A model generated the notes under the pieces. That model had not been told where the DNA came from and ran no database searches. It saw only the letters and a list, made by a program, of their open reading frames with translations. 64,000 nt of DNA from Pandoraea faecigallinarum (lineage in GTDB: Bacteria; Pseudomonadota; Gammaproteobacteria; Burkholderiales; Burkholderiaceae), in assembly GCF_001029105.3 (NCBI RefSeq), contig NZ_CP011807.3:3162001-3226000 (forward strand). The letters run 5' to 3'. Below are positions 36,141 through 48,953 of this stretch, piece after piece; the stretch's first letter is position 1; each line of letters starts with the position of its first letter. A program made the position numbers and the translations under genes.

Positions 36141-37706
36141 TCAGGCGGCCATTTCCAGATGTTGCGCGAACCACTGCGCCACCGCGGTCTCACCTTCCTC
36201 GCCAACGTGCAGCCCCAGTTTCGTCCGGCGCCACAGCACGTCCTGCGCGCAGCGCGCCCATTCGTACTGCACCAGATACCGCAGCTCGGCCTCGTACAGG
36301 TCGCCGCAGATCCGCTGACCAAGACCGTCGAGCGAGTTCGCATCTCCCACCAGCACGTGCGTGCGCGTGCCGTAAGTACGCGCGTAGCGTTGCGCCAGCG
36401 CGGGCGGCAGCCACGGCATCTGTGCGCGCAGCGCGGTCTCGAAAACGCCAGCGTCCGGCTCGGCCATGTCGCCGCCCGGCAATGGCGCACCGGCGGTCCA
36501 GTCGCCGTGCGTGAAGCCCAGCGCGCTATGGAGCTGCGACATCGCTTCTTCCGCGAGACGGCGGTACGTCGTGATCTTGCCGCCGAACACCGACAGCAGC
36601 GGCGCGCGAGTCCCCGGGGCGTCGAGTTCGAGCTTGTAATCGCGCGTGACGGCCGAGGGATTCGAGACGTCCTCTTCCATCAGCGGCCGCACGCCCGCGT
36701 ACGTCCACACGACGTCGCTCGCTGCAATCGGCCTGGTGAAGTATTCGCTGGCCGACTTGCAGAGATACGCGATTTCGTCGTCGTTGATCGCCACCTTCGC
36801 CGGGTCGCCAAGGTATTCGATGTCGGTCGTGCCGATGAGCGTGAACTCGCGTTCGTAAGGGATCGCGAAGATGATGCGTTTGTCGGGGTTCTGGAAGATG
36901 TAAGCGTGATCGTGATCGAACAGCTTGCGCGTGACGATGTGGCTGCCCTTCACGTTGCGGATGCGATGCGTGGCGTTCTGGCGCAGCACGTCGCCCAGCA
37001 GGTGGCCGACCCACGGCCCCGCCGCATTGACGATGGCGCGTGCGCGCACCGTCTGACGCTCGCCCGCCGTCGTTTCGAGTTGCGCCGTCCAGGAGTGCTC
37101 GCCACGCTCGGCACCGGCCAGACGCGTGCGCGTGAGGATCGTTGCGCCACGCTCGGCGGCATCCTGCGCGTTGAGCACGACCAGACGCGCATCCTGCACC
37201 CAGCCGTCGGAATAGACGAAACCCCTGACCAGATCACGCCGCAGCGGCGCCCCCGCCGGATGCTGACGCAGATCGATGCCGAGCGACCCGGGCAGGATTT
37301 CGCGTCGCGCGAGGTGATCGTAGAGAAACAGACCGGCGCGGATCAGCCACGCGGGACGCAGATTCGGCACGTGCGGCATGACGAAACGCAGCGGCCACAT
37401 GATGTGCGGCGCGGCACGCAGCAGGACTTCGCGCTCCTGCAACGCTTTGCGCACCAGCCCGAACTCGTAGTATTCGAGATAGCGCAGACCGCCGTGAATC
37501 AACTTGGTACTGGCCGACGACGTGTGCGAAGCCAGATCGTCCTGCTCGACGAGCAGCACCCGCAGTCCGCGACCGGCCGCGTCGCGCGCGATCCCCGTCC
37601 CGTTGATGCCACCGCCCACGACGAGCAGGTCATAAGGGGCCGAAGGCGCGCTCGGCCCCGAAGCGGCCGGTGCGTTGGCCGAAAGCGATTGAGCGGATGT
37701 CTGCAC
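36141..37706 (-). CDS. glpD: Aerobic glycerol-3-phosphate dehydrogenase
   Basis: A 521-residue membrane-associated flavoprotein that oxidises glycerol 3-phosphate to dihydroxyacetone phosphate and reduces quinone. The FAD motif LLVVGGGINGTGIARDAAGRG, STKLIHGGLRYLEYYEFGLV and the FAD/substrate segment FGGKITTYRRLAEEA are typical. A leader of about 25 small residues is longer than in E. coli. The start is GTG, with GGGAG seven bases before it. GlpR operator sequences lie in the 176-base gap upstream. Confidence 0.95.
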   Translation of the reverse strand: MQTSAQSLSANAPAASGPSAPSAPYDLLVVGGGINGTGIARDAAGRGLRVLLVEQDDLASHTSSASTKLIHGGLRYLEYYEFGLVRKALQEREVLLRAAPHIMWPLRFVMPHVPNLRPAWLIRAGLFLYDHLARREILPGSLGIDLRQHPAGAPLRRDLVRGFVYSDGWVQDARLVVLNAQDAAERGATILTRTRLAGAERGEHSWTAQLETTAGERQTVRARAIVNAAGPWVGHLLGDVLRQNATHRIRNVKGSHIVTRKLFDHDHAYIFQNPDKRIIFAIPYEREFTLIGTTDIEYLGDPAKVAINDDEIAYLCKSASEYFTRPIAASDVVWTYAGVRPLMEEDVSNPSAVTRDYKLELDAPGTRAPLLSVFGGKITTYRRLAEEAMSQLHSALGFTHGDWTAGAPLPGGDMAEPDAGVFETALRAQMPWLPPALAQRYARTYGTRTHVLVGDANSLDGLGQRICGDLYEAELRYLVQYEWARCAQDVLWRRTKLGLHVGEEGETAVAQWFAQHLEMAA

Positions 37707-37751
37707 GTCGTTACTCCCAGCGATGGGACGTCAAATCAGGAAAAGTCGCCA

Positions 37752-37821
37752 ATGTTCGAAAATATTCGGCAATGTTCGATTTCGGCCTAATATGTTCGCT
37801 TGCATGTTCGTTTTCGAACAT
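37752..37821. promoter_or_regulatory. GlpR operator region
   Basis: A perfect palindrome ATGTTCG-TTTT-CGAACAT at 37804-37821 fits the known GlpR consensus (WATKTTCGWWAWCGAACATW) at nearly every position. Three further ATGTTCG half-sites begin at 37752, 37772 and 37792, exactly 20 bases apart. They lie between glpR and glpD, so GlpR would repress glpD-glpK until glycerol 3-phosphate accumulates. Confidence 0.8.
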
Positions 37822-37882
37822 CGATATTCGAATTCTAACAGATCACGCGACATGAGTTTCGAATTCGCACATCCCCCGCATG

Positions 37883-38737
37883 TCAGTCCGCCACGTGCAC
37901 CAGCGTGCCGGCTTCGGCGATCACGGCCTGCATGGCGGCGGGCACGGGACGGTCGGTGAAGAGCGCGTCGACCTGTGACAAATGCCCCAACCGCACCAGC
38001 GCCGGACGCCCGAACTTGCTGTGATCGGCGGCCAGAAACACGGTGCGGGACTGCGCGATGATGGCTTCGGCCACCCGCACCTCGCGGTAGTCGAAGTCGC
38101 GCAACGTGCCGTCGGCGTCGATGGCGGAAATGCCGACGATGCCGAAGTCGACCTTGAACTGGCGGATGAAGTCGAGGGTCGCCTCGCCGGTGACGCCCTG
38201 ATCGCGGGCGCGCACCACACCGCCGGTAATGATGACTTCGGCGTCGGCGTAACTGCTCATCATCGCGGCAACGTGCAGATTGTTCGTGATGACGCGAAGG
38301 CCACGGTGACGCGACAGCGCCCGTGCCACCGCTTCGGTTGTGGTCCCCAGGTTGATGAACAGGGAGGCGTGATCGGGAATCTGCTCGGCCAGACGCAGCG
38401 CGATGCGGCGCTTTTCATCGGCCAGTTGGGTCTGGCGGGCATCGTAGGCGTCGTTCTCGGCACCGCCGGGCAGGCCGACACCGCCGTGGTAGCGCCGCAC
38501 CCACTTGCGCTCGGCTAGGAAATTGATGTCGCGCCGGATCGTTTGCGGCGTGACGTCGAAGCGCGCGGCCAACTCGTCGACGGTCAGAAAGCCGTCCCGG
38601 CGAACGGCGTCGAAGAGCGACTGCTGGCGCACGTTGAGCGAAGCCTGACCGGTATCCCCGGACGTATTGCGGCTTTCCTCGGGGCTTTCCGGGCCTTCGG
38701 TGACATCGACAGATTCGGCGGATTCGGTTTGGGGCAT
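37883..38737 (-). CDS. glpR: DeoR-family glycerol-3-phosphate regulon repressor
   Basis: A 284-residue DeoR-type repressor. The helix-turn-helix is NVRQQSLFDAVRRDGFLTVDELAARFDVTPQTIRRDINFL; the sensor domain has FINLGTTTEAVARAL and GITGGV-type ligand residues (VIITGGVVRARDQG). The first 35 residues are an acidic, serine-rich extension not needed for the fold, and the start has no strong ribosome site, so a shorter form is possible. Placement directly upstream of glpD with a matching operator supports the name. Confidence 0.88.
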   Translation of the reverse strand: MPQTESAESVDVTEGPESPEESRNTSGDTGQASLNVRQQSLFDAVRRDGFLTVDELAARFDVTPQTIRRDINFLAERKWVRRYHGGVGLPGGAENDAYDARQTQLADEKRRIALRLAEQIPDHASLFINLGTTTEAVARALSRHRGLRVITNNLHVAAMMSSYADAEVIITGGVVRARDQGVTGEATLDFIRQFKVDFGIVGISAIDADGTLRDFDYREVRVAEAIIAQSRTVFLAADHSKFGRPALVRLGHLSQVDALFTDRPVPAAMQAVIAEAGTLVHVAD

Positions 38738-38898
38738 CGGCACGCACGCGGGTAAAAGCCATCGCGCGGCCCGGGCGGCCGCACTTTCGCCGTCATGATA
38801 CCCCGCCGTTGTGCGACACTGCCGTGACACGAGATTGACGGCCGTCACCCTCGAGAAATGGCGGCGAACGCGCTATCCGGGCACGCGCGGGCGCATGC

Positions 38899-39405
38899 TC
38901 AGAGACACTGTCGCACAGCGTCGGCCAGCGATTGCGGGCCGGTCGAGCCGAGGTAAAGCGAGCCTTCGCTGCCCGGTTTGCCGGGGGCAAGGTCGAGGAT
39001 GGCGAGAATGCCGTCGTCTTTCGAGGAGAGTTCGAGCGTCTGGCCGGTGCCCGCCTGCACCCGCTGAAGACGTGCATACGGAAGTTGCTTCTTCCACAGG
39101 CGTGCCGTGCAGGCGCTCACCCGCACGAGCGTCTTCTTCGACGATCCCTGCCAGACGGCGCCGTTGTTGCGCGCGTCGTCGATGGTGTCGCGATAGGCGG
39201 GCAACGTCTCGACTTTTACGTTTTCCGGTGCAACGTCCGCAACGCTGCCCACAGGGGGATCGTCAGGCGATGACGCTACGGGTGCGGTCTGCGCGCATCC
39301 GGCGAGCCATACCGCCAACGTCAGGCATGTAACGGCTGTCACCCGCGCAACACCGCGCTGCGCCGCGCGCACCGTGTCGGAATTCGTGTTGATGCCCCGG
39401 TCCAT
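38899..39405 (-). CDS. Predicted lipoprotein of unknown function
   Basis: A 168-residue predicted lipoprotein. The export signal VTAVTCLTLAVWLAGC gives a clear lipobox cysteine. The mature part begins with a disordered alanine/proline stretch and then a small compact domain with three cysteines (ACTARLWKKQLPYARLQ; DAVRQCL at the end). I do not recognise the family. ATG at 39405 follows GGAG at nine bases; a longer frame would put 33 residues before the signal peptide. Single gene, upstream of glpR on the same strand. Confidence 0.65.
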   Translation of the reverse strand: MDRGINTNSDTVRAAQRGVARVTAVTCLTLAVWLAGCAQTAPVASSPDDPPVGSVADVAPENVKVETLPAYRDTIDDARNNGAVWQGSSKKTLVRVSACTARLWKKQLPYARLQRVQAGTGQTLELSSKDDGILAILDLAPGKPGSEGSLYLGSTGPQSLADAVRQCL

Positions 39406-39964
39406 GGCCCCCGCTCCACACTGGCAAATCGTTGTCGCATGCATCCGCCCGGCATCGTCCTGTGCCAACTGTGCCAACGCCGACAGGCGTGCCGCGGATG
39501 TCATGCGGGTATCTGGTTGAGGCGCAACGTATCAGACGGCCCCGGGAATGTCTTGATGCATCCATGCCGGACCGCCACGCGCGCCGAATCGTTCGTTGAT
39601 GTTCGCCGGCCTGCGCTCGCGCCCGCCCGCGCACGTCCTGCGCACGATGTGCCGCACGCCGTGCCGCCTGTCGGGCGGCGCACTGCCAGTTGGCGCTCAT
39701 CTTACTCGTGTTATTCATAGCATGGCAATTCGTGCAATGCGCGCCGGCCCGAATCGCGTATATTGCTGGTTTCTGTCACACTGCGCCGCACGCGCCTCGC
39801 GTCCCACCCAACTGCGAGCCAGCGTGCGCCCCGCTCGCCGGGATGCGGACTCACCATCCCTCCGGTACGCCATAAGCGATAACAACACGCGGAACGAATT
39901 TCGACACGTGGCGCACGTGAATCCTGCCAACCCGTATCACTTTTTTGCGACTGTCCCGATTTCC
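39406..39964. other. 559-base intergenic region without a recognised gene
   Basis: Lies between the divergent lipoprotein and glycerate kinase genes, so it must contain both promoters. Short frames exist but have arginine/alanine-biased, shadow-like composition and no ribosome sites. I see no repeat, terminator or known motif. Confidence 0.5.
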
Positions 39965-41116
39965 ATGTCCAGCAATGCGCAAGCCCCGATCATCGTCATC
40001 GCCCCCGATTCGTTCAAAGGTTCGCTGAGTGCGCCGGAAGTGGCGCAGGCCATCGCGTCAGGTATTGCGCGCGTGTTGCCGCAGGCCGACCTGCGCCTGC
40101 GCCCGATGGCCGATGGCGGCGAAGGCACGCTCGACGCCCTGCTCTCCGCAGGCGGACGCCGGGTGCCACTCTCGGTGCGCGGCGCCGGCAAGGCATCGGT
40201 CATGGCCGAATACGGGGTCATGCCCGACGGCACGGGCGTGCTCGAAAGTGCCAATGTCGTGAGCATCACGGACCCGGTCGGCATGCAGACGCCGGTGGCC
40301 GAGCGCTCGACGGTGGGTCTCGGCGAGCTGCTGCGCGCGCTGCTCGATACGGGGGCGCGCCGGGTGCTGATCGGCCTGGGCGGCAGCAGCACGAACGATG
40401 GCGGCGCCGGGTTGCTCGTCGGTCTCGGCGCACGGCTGCTGGACGACACCGGAGCAGAAGTGCAACCGGTGCCGGCCGCGCTGCATCGCGTGGCGTCGAT
40501 CGATCTGAACGGACTCGACGCACGCCTGAAGGATTGCGAACTGGTGGCGATGTCCGACGTGAACAATCCACTGAATGGCACGCAAGGCGCCACCGCGATC
40601 TTCGGGCCGCAGAAGGGCGTGAGCGAAGCCCAGGTCGAACCGCTCGACCGCGCCATCGCCCATTTCGCCGGTCATGCGCACCGCGCGTTCAACGCCAGCG
40701 AAGCCGCGAGCCGTGCGGGCGCGGGAGCTGCGGGCGGTCTGGGCTTCGCCCTGCATCTGCTGGGGGCGCAGTTCCGCTCGGGTGCGGAAGTCGTGGCCGA
40801 GCGCGTGGGCCTGCCGCAAGCGGTCGATGGCGCCGACTGGCTCATCACCGGCGAAGGCCGAAGCGATGGTCAGACGTTATCGGGCAAAACTCCGATGATC
40901 GCCGCGCAGGTCGCCATCAAGGGGGGCGCTACGGCCTCCCTGCTCTCGGGTGCGATCGACCGCGGCGCACTGGAAAGCCTCTCGCGTGTCTTCTCGGGAT
41001 GCTTTTCGCTCACGTTCGGCCCGACCACGCTCGAAAAAGCCATCGCCGACGCCGCCGGACTTCTCGCGGACAGCGCCGAACAGATGGCTCGCCTGCGTTA
41101 TACGCACAAGGGCTGA
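39965..41116 (+). CDS. Glycerate kinase (GlxK/GarK family)
   Basis: A 383-residue kinase of the TIGR00045-type glycerate kinase family, which forms 2-phosphoglycerate (or 3-phosphoglycerate) from glycerate. Typical motifs are VIAPDSFKGSLSAPEVAQAI, RPMADGGEGTLDALL, IGLGGSSTNDGGAGLL and DWLITGEGRSDGQTLSGK. The chosen ATG has no clear ribosome site but matches the family start. Alone on the plus strand and convergent with prpD, 28 bases away. It probably serves glyoxylate or sugar-acid use. Confidence 0.92.
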   Translation: MSSNAQAPIIVIAPDSFKGSLSAPEVAQAIASGIARVLPQADLRLRPMADGGEGTLDALLSAGGRRVPLSVRGAGKASVMAEYGVMPDGTGVLESANVVSITDPVGMQTPVAERSTVGLGELLRALLDTGARRVLIGLGGSSTNDGGAGLLVGLGARLLDDTGAEVQPVPAALHRVASIDLNGLDARLKDCELVAMSDVNNPLNGTQGATAIFGPQKGVSEAQVEPLDRAIAHFAGHAHRAFNASEAASRAGAGAAGGLGFALHLLGAQFRSGAEVVAERVGLPQAVDGADWLITGEGRSDGQTLSGKTPMIAAQVAIKGGATASLLSGAIDRGALESLSRVFSGCFSLTFGPTTLEKAIADAAGLLADSAEQMARLRYTHKG

Positions 41117-41144
41117 ACGATTCGCCGGCGCGCGCGCTGACGCC

Positions 41145-42602
41145 TCACACCATCAAATCGACGAACTGATGGACGGGCATCGCTTCCAGCCGTTGCCGGT
41201 CCAGTGCCGCGTCGAGAATCCTGGCCTGGGCGCGTGGCGCGAAGCGACGCGCGAGGTTCGCCCTGAACTTCTCCACCAGCAGCGGGATACCCTCGTCGCG
41301 GCGCCGCCTGTGACCGATCGGATATTCGACGAGCACCTCGTCGAGCGCCGTGCCGTCGTGTAACGTGACGCTCAGGCCGTTGGCAATCGAGCGCTTGCCG
41401 GGGTCGTGATAGTCGCGAGTGAACTGCGGATCTTCGTCGCAGACGATATTCTTGCGCAGGGCATCGATGCGTGGGTCGGCCGCCACGTCGTCCTCGTAGT
41501 CGGCCGCCGTCAGGCGGCCGAAAAGCAGCGGCACCGCCACCATGTACTGAATGCAGTGATCGCGATCCGCCGGATTGGCGAGCGGCCCATGCTTGTCGAT
41601 GATGCGAATCGCCGCCGCGTGCGTGCGAATCCTCACCGACCGGATGTCCTGCGCACTGCGCCCCATCGCCTGCAACCGGCGATGCAACGTCATGGCGGCT
41701 TCGGCTGCCGTCTGTGCGTGAAACTCCGCCGGGAAAGCAATCTTGAACAGCACGTTCTCCATCACGTACGCCCCGTAAGGCCGCTGGAAGGCGAACGGCT
41801 TGCCCTTGAACAGCACGTCGTAAAAGCCCCACGCCTTCGCCGTGAGGACCGACGGATACCCCATCTCTCCAGTACGCGCCATGAGTGCGAGCCGCACGGC
41901 GCGGCTCGTTGCATCGCCCGCGGCCCACGACTTCCGGCTGCCCGTGTTCGGCGCATGCCGATAGGTGCGCAGACTCTGCCCGTCGACGAACGCCAGCGAG
42001 AGCGCATTGACGAGTTCGTCGCGCGACAGACCGAGCATCTCGCCGACCACCGCCGTCGATGCCACTTTGACCAGGATCACGTGGTCGAGTCCGACCTGAT
42101 TGAACGAATTCTCCAGCGCCAGACATCCCTGAATCTCGTGCGCCTTGATCATGGCGGCGAGCACGTGACGCATCGTCAGCGGCGGCTGCCCCTGCGCCAC
42201 CGCCGTGCGCGAGAGCCAGTCGGCCGTCATCAGAATGCCGCCGAGGTTATCGGACGGATGGCCCCATTCGGCGGCCAGCCAGGTGTCGTTGAAGTCGAGC
42301 CAGCGAATCATCGCGCCCAGGCTGAACGCGGCCTGCACGGGGTCGAGCTGATACGGCGTGCCAGGCACCTTCGCCCCGTTCGGAACGACGGTGCCCGGCA
42401 CAATGGGGCCGAGCAGCTTGGTACAGGCGGGATACGCCAGCGCTTCGAAACCGCACCCGAGCGTGTCGATCAGGCAGTAGCGTGCAGTATCGAAGGCGAT
42501 ATCGCTGCGGATCTCATAGGTCAGAACGTAGTCGGCAATATCGGTGAGGACCTTGTCGGGCGAGGGACGCACGTTCGAGCGATTCGAGTGGCCTGCGGAC
42601 AT
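41145..42602 (-). CDS. prpD: 2-Methylcitrate dehydratase PrpD
   Basis: A 485-residue member of the MmgE/PrpD family. Marks include [38 protein letters not shown] and AVALLFGRLT-like stretches in the second half. It would dehydrate 2-methylcitrate. AGGAGG precedes the ATG. It is the last gene of the prp operon; in operons that also have AcnD/PrpF the dehydration step is taken over by AcnD, so PrpD here may be partly redundant or act on another isomer. Confidence 0.93.
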   Translation of the reverse strand: MSAGHSNRSNVRPSPDKVLTDIADYVLTYEIRSDIAFDTARYCLIDTLGCGFEALAYPACTKLLGPIVPGTVVPNGAKVPGTPYQLDPVQAAFSLGAMIRWLDFNDTWLAAEWGHPSDNLGGILMTADWLSRTAVAQGQPPLTMRHVLAAMIKAHEIQGCLALENSFNQVGLDHVILVKVASTAVVGEMLGLSRDELVNALSLAFVDGQSLRTYRHAPNTGSRKSWAAGDATSRAVRLALMARTGEMGYPSVLTAKAWGFYDVLFKGKPFAFQRPYGAYVMENVLFKIAFPAEFHAQTAAEAAMTLHRRLQAMGRSAQDIRSVRIRTHAAAIRIIDKHGPLANPADRDHCIQYMVAVPLLFGRLTAADYEDDVAADPRIDALRKNIVCDEDPQFTRDYHDPGKRSIANGLSVTLHDGTALDEVLVEYPIGHRRRRDEGIPLLVEKFRANLARRFAPRAQARILDAALDRQRLEAMPVHQFVDLMV

Positions 42603-42636
42603 CGGCGACCTCCTGCAAGGTGGATCGGTTGACGTT

Positions 42637-43827
42637 TCAGAAGGCGTCTCCCGGAATGCGGACCCAGCCTTCCATCAGCACGCGGGCGCTGCGGCTCATG
42701 ATGGCTTTGGTGACCGTCCACTCGCCGCCGGCTTCCTGCGCCTGCGCGCCAACGCGAAGCGTGCCCGACGGGTGACCGAAGCGCACGGTGTTGCGCGCAC
42801 CGCCCCCGGCCGCCAGATTCACGAGCGTGCCCGGAATCGATGCTGCCGCACCAATACACACGGCCGCCGTGCCCATCATCGCATGATGCAGCTTGCCCAT
42901 CGACAAGGCACGGACCAGCAGATCGACGTCGCCGGCTTCGACGGCCTTGCCGCTCGATGCCGTGTACGCCGCCGGTTTCGCGACGAAGGCGACCTTCGGG
43001 GTGTGCTGACGCGTCGCCGCCTCGGACACCTCCTTGATGAGTCCCATGCGAATCGCGCCGTGCGCACGGATCGTCTCGAACATCGCCAGCGCCTTGGGGT
43101 CGCCGTTGATGGCGTCCTGCAACTCCGTGCCCTTGTAGCCGATATCCTCGGCGTTGAGGAAAATCGTCGGAATGCCGGCGTTGATGAGCGTCGCCTTGAA
43201 CGTGCCGACCCCCGGGACTTCGAGGTCGTCGATCAGATGACCGGTCGGGAACATGGCGCCGCCGTCACCGTCTTCCTCGGCGGCCGGATCGAGGAATTCG
43301 AGTTGCACTTCGGCGGCCGGAAACGTCACGCCGTCGAGTTCGAAGTCCCCCGTCTCCTGCACGGCGCCGTCCGTCATCGGCACGTGCGCGATGATGGTCT
43401 TGCCGATATTGGCTTGCCAGATCCGCACGACGGCCACGCCATCGCGCGGCACGCGCGCCGGATCCACCAGCCCGGCGCCGATGGCGAACGGACCGACGGC
43501 GGCGGACAGATTGCCGCAGTTGCCGCTCCAGTCCACGAACTTCTGGTCGATGGACACTTGCCCGAACAGATAGTCCACATCGTGTTCCGGGCGCTCGCTC
43601 TTCGCGACGATGACCGTCTTGCTCGTGCTCGACGTGGCGCCGCCCATGCCGTCGATCTGCTTGCCGTATGGGTCCGGGCTGCCGATCACACGCATGAGCA
43701 GCGCGTCGCGCGCGGCGCCCGGCATGCGGGCGGCCTCGGGCAGGTCCTGCAAGCGGAAGAACACGCCCTTGCTCGTGCCGCCACGCATATAGGTGGCGGG
43801 AATGCGAATTTGTGGCCGATGCGCCAT
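42637..43827 (-). CDS. prpF: 2-Methylaconitate cis-trans isomerase PrpF
   Basis: A 396-residue PrpF. The N-terminus reads [20 protein letters not shown], followed by [13 protein letters not shown] and the active-site cysteine region [18 protein letters not shown]. It isomerises the trans-2-methylaconitate made by AcnD to the cis form usable by aconitase. It starts 11 bases after acnD with GGAGAG. This gene pair is the alternative to PrpD found in many beta- and gamma-proteobacteria. Confidence 0.94.
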   Translation of the reverse strand: MAHRPQIRIPATYMRGGTSKGVFFRLQDLPEAARMPGAARDALLMRVIGSPDPYGKQIDGMGGATSSTSKTVIVAKSERPEHDVDYLFGQVSIDQKFVDWSGNCGNLSAAVGPFAIGAGLVDPARVPRDGVAVVRIWQANIGKTIIAHVPMTDGAVQETGDFELDGVTFPAAEVQLEFLDPAAEEDGDGGAMFPTGHLIDDLEVPGVGTFKATLINAGIPTIFLNAEDIGYKGTELQDAINGDPKALAMFETIRAHGAIRMGLIKEVSEAATRQHTPKVAFVAKPAAYTASSGKAVEAGDVDLLVRALSMGKLHHAMMGTAAVCIGAAASIPGTLVNLAAGGGARNTVRFGHPSGTLRVGAQAQEAGGEWTVTKAIMSRSARVLMEGWVRIPGDAF

Positions 43828-43838
43828 CACGTCTCTCC

Positions 43839-46439
<2,601 letters not shown>

Positions 46440-46563
46440 GTGAGGAAGGTGCCGGCCCGGCCGGTTGCGATGTGAAGACGGCGCGCCGGCATCGGGCGCG
46501 AGACGGCAGCAGGTATCGCGCTACTGCCGTCCCGAAGGCTTCCGCCCGGCGCGCAATGCGGAC

Positions 46564-47715
46564 TTAGCGCTTGTCGATCGGCACGAACTGCTGATCTTCC
46601 GGACCGGTGTAGTTGGCGCTCGGCCGAATGATCTTGTTGTCGATGCGTTGCTCGATGATGTGCGCGCTCCAGCCCGAGGTGCGCGCGATCACGAACAACG
46701 GCGTGAACATGGCCGTGGGCACGCCCATCATGTGATAGCTCACGGCGCTGAACCAGTCGAGGTTCGGGAACATCTTCTTGACGTCCCACATCACCGATTC
46801 GAGACGCTCGGCAATGTCGTACATCGCCGTATTCTGCTGCGCCTTCGACAACTCGCGCGCGACTTCCTTGATGACCTTGTTGCGCGGATCGCTCACGGTG
46901 TAGACCGGGTGGCCGAAGCCGATGATGACTTCCTTGTTCTCGACACGCTTGCGAATATCCGCTTCGGCTTCGTCCGGCGAGTTGTAGCGCTTCTGCACTT
47001 CGAACGCCACTTCGTTCGCGCCGCCGTGCTTCGGGCCGCGCAGCGCACCGATGGCGCCCGTGATGGCCGAATGGATGTCCGACCCGGTACCGGCGATCAC
47101 GCGCGCGGTGAAGGTCGAGGCGTTGAATTCGTGCTCGGCGTAGAGAATCAGCGAAGTGTGCATCGCGCGCACCCACTGGTCCGACGGCTTCTCGCCGTGC
47201 AGCAGGTGCAGGAAGTGGCCCCCGATGCTGTCGTCGTCCGTCTCCACGTCGATGCGAACGCCGTTCTGGCTGTAGTGATACCAGTACAGCAGCATGGAAC
47301 CGAGGCTCGCCATCAGCCGGTCGGCGATGTCGCGCGCTCCCGGGATGTTGTGGTCGTCCTTCTCCGGAAGCACGGTGCCGAGCACCGACACGCCCGTGCG
47401 CATGACGTCCATCGGATGCGCGGCGGCGGGCACGGCTTCGAGGGCGTCCTTCACGGCAGCCGGCAGGCCACGCAGCGACTTGAGTTTGGCCTTGTAGCCG
47501 CGCAGTTCGGCAGCCGTCGGCAACTTGCCGTAGACCAGCAGATACGCGATCTCTTCGAATTCGGAAGCCTGCGCCAGATCCAGAATGTCGTAGCCGCGAT
47601 AGTGCAGATCGTTACCCGAACGGCCCACGGTACACAGCGCGGTATTGCCCGCGGTGACACCCGACAGGGCGACGGATTTTTTCGGCTTGAAGCCGGTGGC
47701 GGTCGTCTCGCTCAT
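46564..47715 (-). CDS. prpC: 2-Methylcitrate synthase PrpC
   Basis: A 383-residue citrate-synthase-fold enzyme that condenses propionyl-CoA with oxaloacetate. The catalytic histidines are in [14 protein letters not shown] and [13 protein letters not shown], with the aspartate near the end. The length is that of PrpC rather than of hexameric GltA. GGAGG lies upstream of the ATG. Second gene of the operon, 26 bases after prpB. Confidence 0.95.
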   Translation of the reverse strand: MSETTATGFKPKKSVALSGVTAGNTALCTVGRSGNDLHYRGYDILDLAQASEFEEIAYLLVYGKLPTAAELRGYKAKLKSLRGLPAAVKDALEAVPAAAHPMDVMRTGVSVLGTVLPEKDDHNIPGARDIADRLMASLGSMLLYWYHYSQNGVRIDVETDDDSIGGHFLHLLHGEKPSDQWVRAMHTSLILYAEHEFNASTFTARVIAGTGSDIHSAITGAIGALRGPKHGGANEVAFEVQKRYNSPDEAEADIRKRVENKEVIIGFGHPVYTVSDPRNKVIKEVARELSKAQQNTAMYDIAERLESVMWDVKKMFPNLDWFSAVSYHMMGVPTAMFTPLFVIARTSGWSAHIIEQRIDNKIIRPSANYTGPEDQQFVPIDKR

Positions 47716-47741
47716 GCTCTTTCCTCCAGGATCAGGGTTCG

Positions 47742-48632
47742 TTATTTCTGTTGCGCGAACAGGGCGTCGAGCTTCTGTTCGTACGCGTGGTAACCGATGC
47801 TCTCATAGAGTTCGGCGCGTGTTTGCATCGTGTCGAGCACGGCCTTTTGCGTGCCGTCGCGACGAATCGTGTGATAGACGTTTTCCGCCGCCTTGTTCAT
47901 GGCACGGAAGGCGGACAGCGGATACAGCACCAGCCCGACCTGCGCGCTTCTGAGTTCTTCCACGGTGAAGAGCGGCGTCGAGCCGAACTCTGTAATGTTG
48001 GCGAGCACGGGGACCTTCACGGCATCGGAAAACTGGCGGTACATCGGCAGTTCCGTCATCGCTTCCGGGAAGATCATGTCCGCACCGGCTTCGACGCAGG
48101 CGCAGGCGCGGTCGATGGCGGCCTGAAGCCCTTCGACGGCCAGCGCATCGGTGCGCGCCATGATGACGAAGTTCTCGTCGGTGCGTGCATCCACCGCGGC
48201 CTTGATCCGGTCGACCATCTCCTGCTGCGTCACGATGGCCTTGCCCGGACGATGGCCGCAACGCTTCGCACCGACCTGATCTTCGATATGCATCGCGCCC
48301 GCGCCGAACTTGATGAGCGACTGCACGGTGCGCGCAATGTTGAAGGCCGACGGGCCGAAGCCGGTGTCGACGTCCACCAGCAGCGGCAGGTCGCATACGT
48401 CGGTGATGCGGCGCACATCGGTGAGCACGTCGTCGAGGGTCGAGATGCCCAGATCGGGCAAGCCGAGCGAGCCCGCCGCGACGCCGCCCCCGGACAGATA
48501 GATCGCCTTGAAACCGGCCGCCTTGGCGAGCAAGGCGTGGTTGGCGTTGATCGCACCGACAACCTGCAACGGTTGCTCGGTCTTGACGGCCTCGCGGAAG
48601 GCGGCGCCGGCCGAACGAATGGTTTGCGTCAC
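47742..48632 (-). CDS. prpB: 2-Methylisocitrate lyase PrpB
   Basis: A 296-residue TIM-barrel lyase that splits 2-methylisocitrate into pyruvate and succinate. The active-site loop [10 protein letters not shown] carries the catalytic cysteine; DVDTGFG and HIEDQ hold the metal. The start codon is GTG, with GAGGGA six bases before it. It opens the prp operon about 90 bases downstream of a consensus sigma-54 promoter. Confidence 0.95.
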   Translation of the reverse strand: MTQTIRSAGAAFREAVKTEQPLQVVGAINANHALLAKAAGFKAIYLSGGGVAAGSLGLPDLGISTLDDVLTDVRRITDVCDLPLLVDVDTGFGPSAFNIARTVQSLIKFGAGAMHIEDQVGAKRCGHRPGKAIVTQQEMVDRIKAAVDARTDENFVIMARTDALAVEGLQAAIDRACACVEAGADMIFPEAMTELPMYRQFSDAVKVPVLANITEFGSTPLFTVEELRSAQVGLVLYPLSAFRAMNKAAENVYHTIRRDGTQKAVLDTMQTRAELYESIGYHAYEQKLDALFAQQK

Positions 48633-48721
48633 TTGAGTCCCTCGGTCGTGTTTGGCGAGACGTGCGGTCCGATGCCGCCGCGTCGCGCGTGGGTTGCGTA
48701 GGTGGAGTGCGGGTATGCATT

Positions 48722-48737
48722 AGCAATGGCCGTGCCA
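48722..48737 (-). promoter_or_regulatory. Sigma-54 promoter of the prp operon
   Basis: The minus strand reads TGGCACGGCCATTGCT, a complete match to TGGCACG-N4-TTGCW with correct GG-N10-GC spacing. Transcription would start near 48710 and reach prpB about 80 bases later. The divergent PrpR is an RpoN-dependent activator, which fits. Confidence 0.88.
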
Positions 48738-48870
48738 ATGATATCGATGCAGACGTGGGCGTTGCGTCGCCACGCCGGTAATGCCTTCATTTGTCGAAGG
48801 AAATTCTTCGCTGGCGCGACGTGTACGTCAAGGTCAAGGCCCGGCAATGGCATGGGGTCCGTACTCAATC

Positions 48871-48899
48871 TGTTTCATTTTGAAACGAAAAATGAAACA
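48871..48899. promoter_or_regulatory. PrpR-type operator
   Basis: A perfect inverted repeat TGTTTCATTTT-N7-AAAATGAAACA. Its left part also contains the inner palindrome GTTTCA-TTT-TGAAAC. It lies about 140 bases upstream of the sigma-54 promoter, normal enhancer distance, and 55 bases before prpR. It should be the site through which PrpR activates prpB and limits itself. Confidence 0.7.
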
Positions 48900-48953
48900 A
48901 ATCATCGCAACATGCTACGATGCAACCTAATTTGCCCGCCCCACCCGCCCGAT

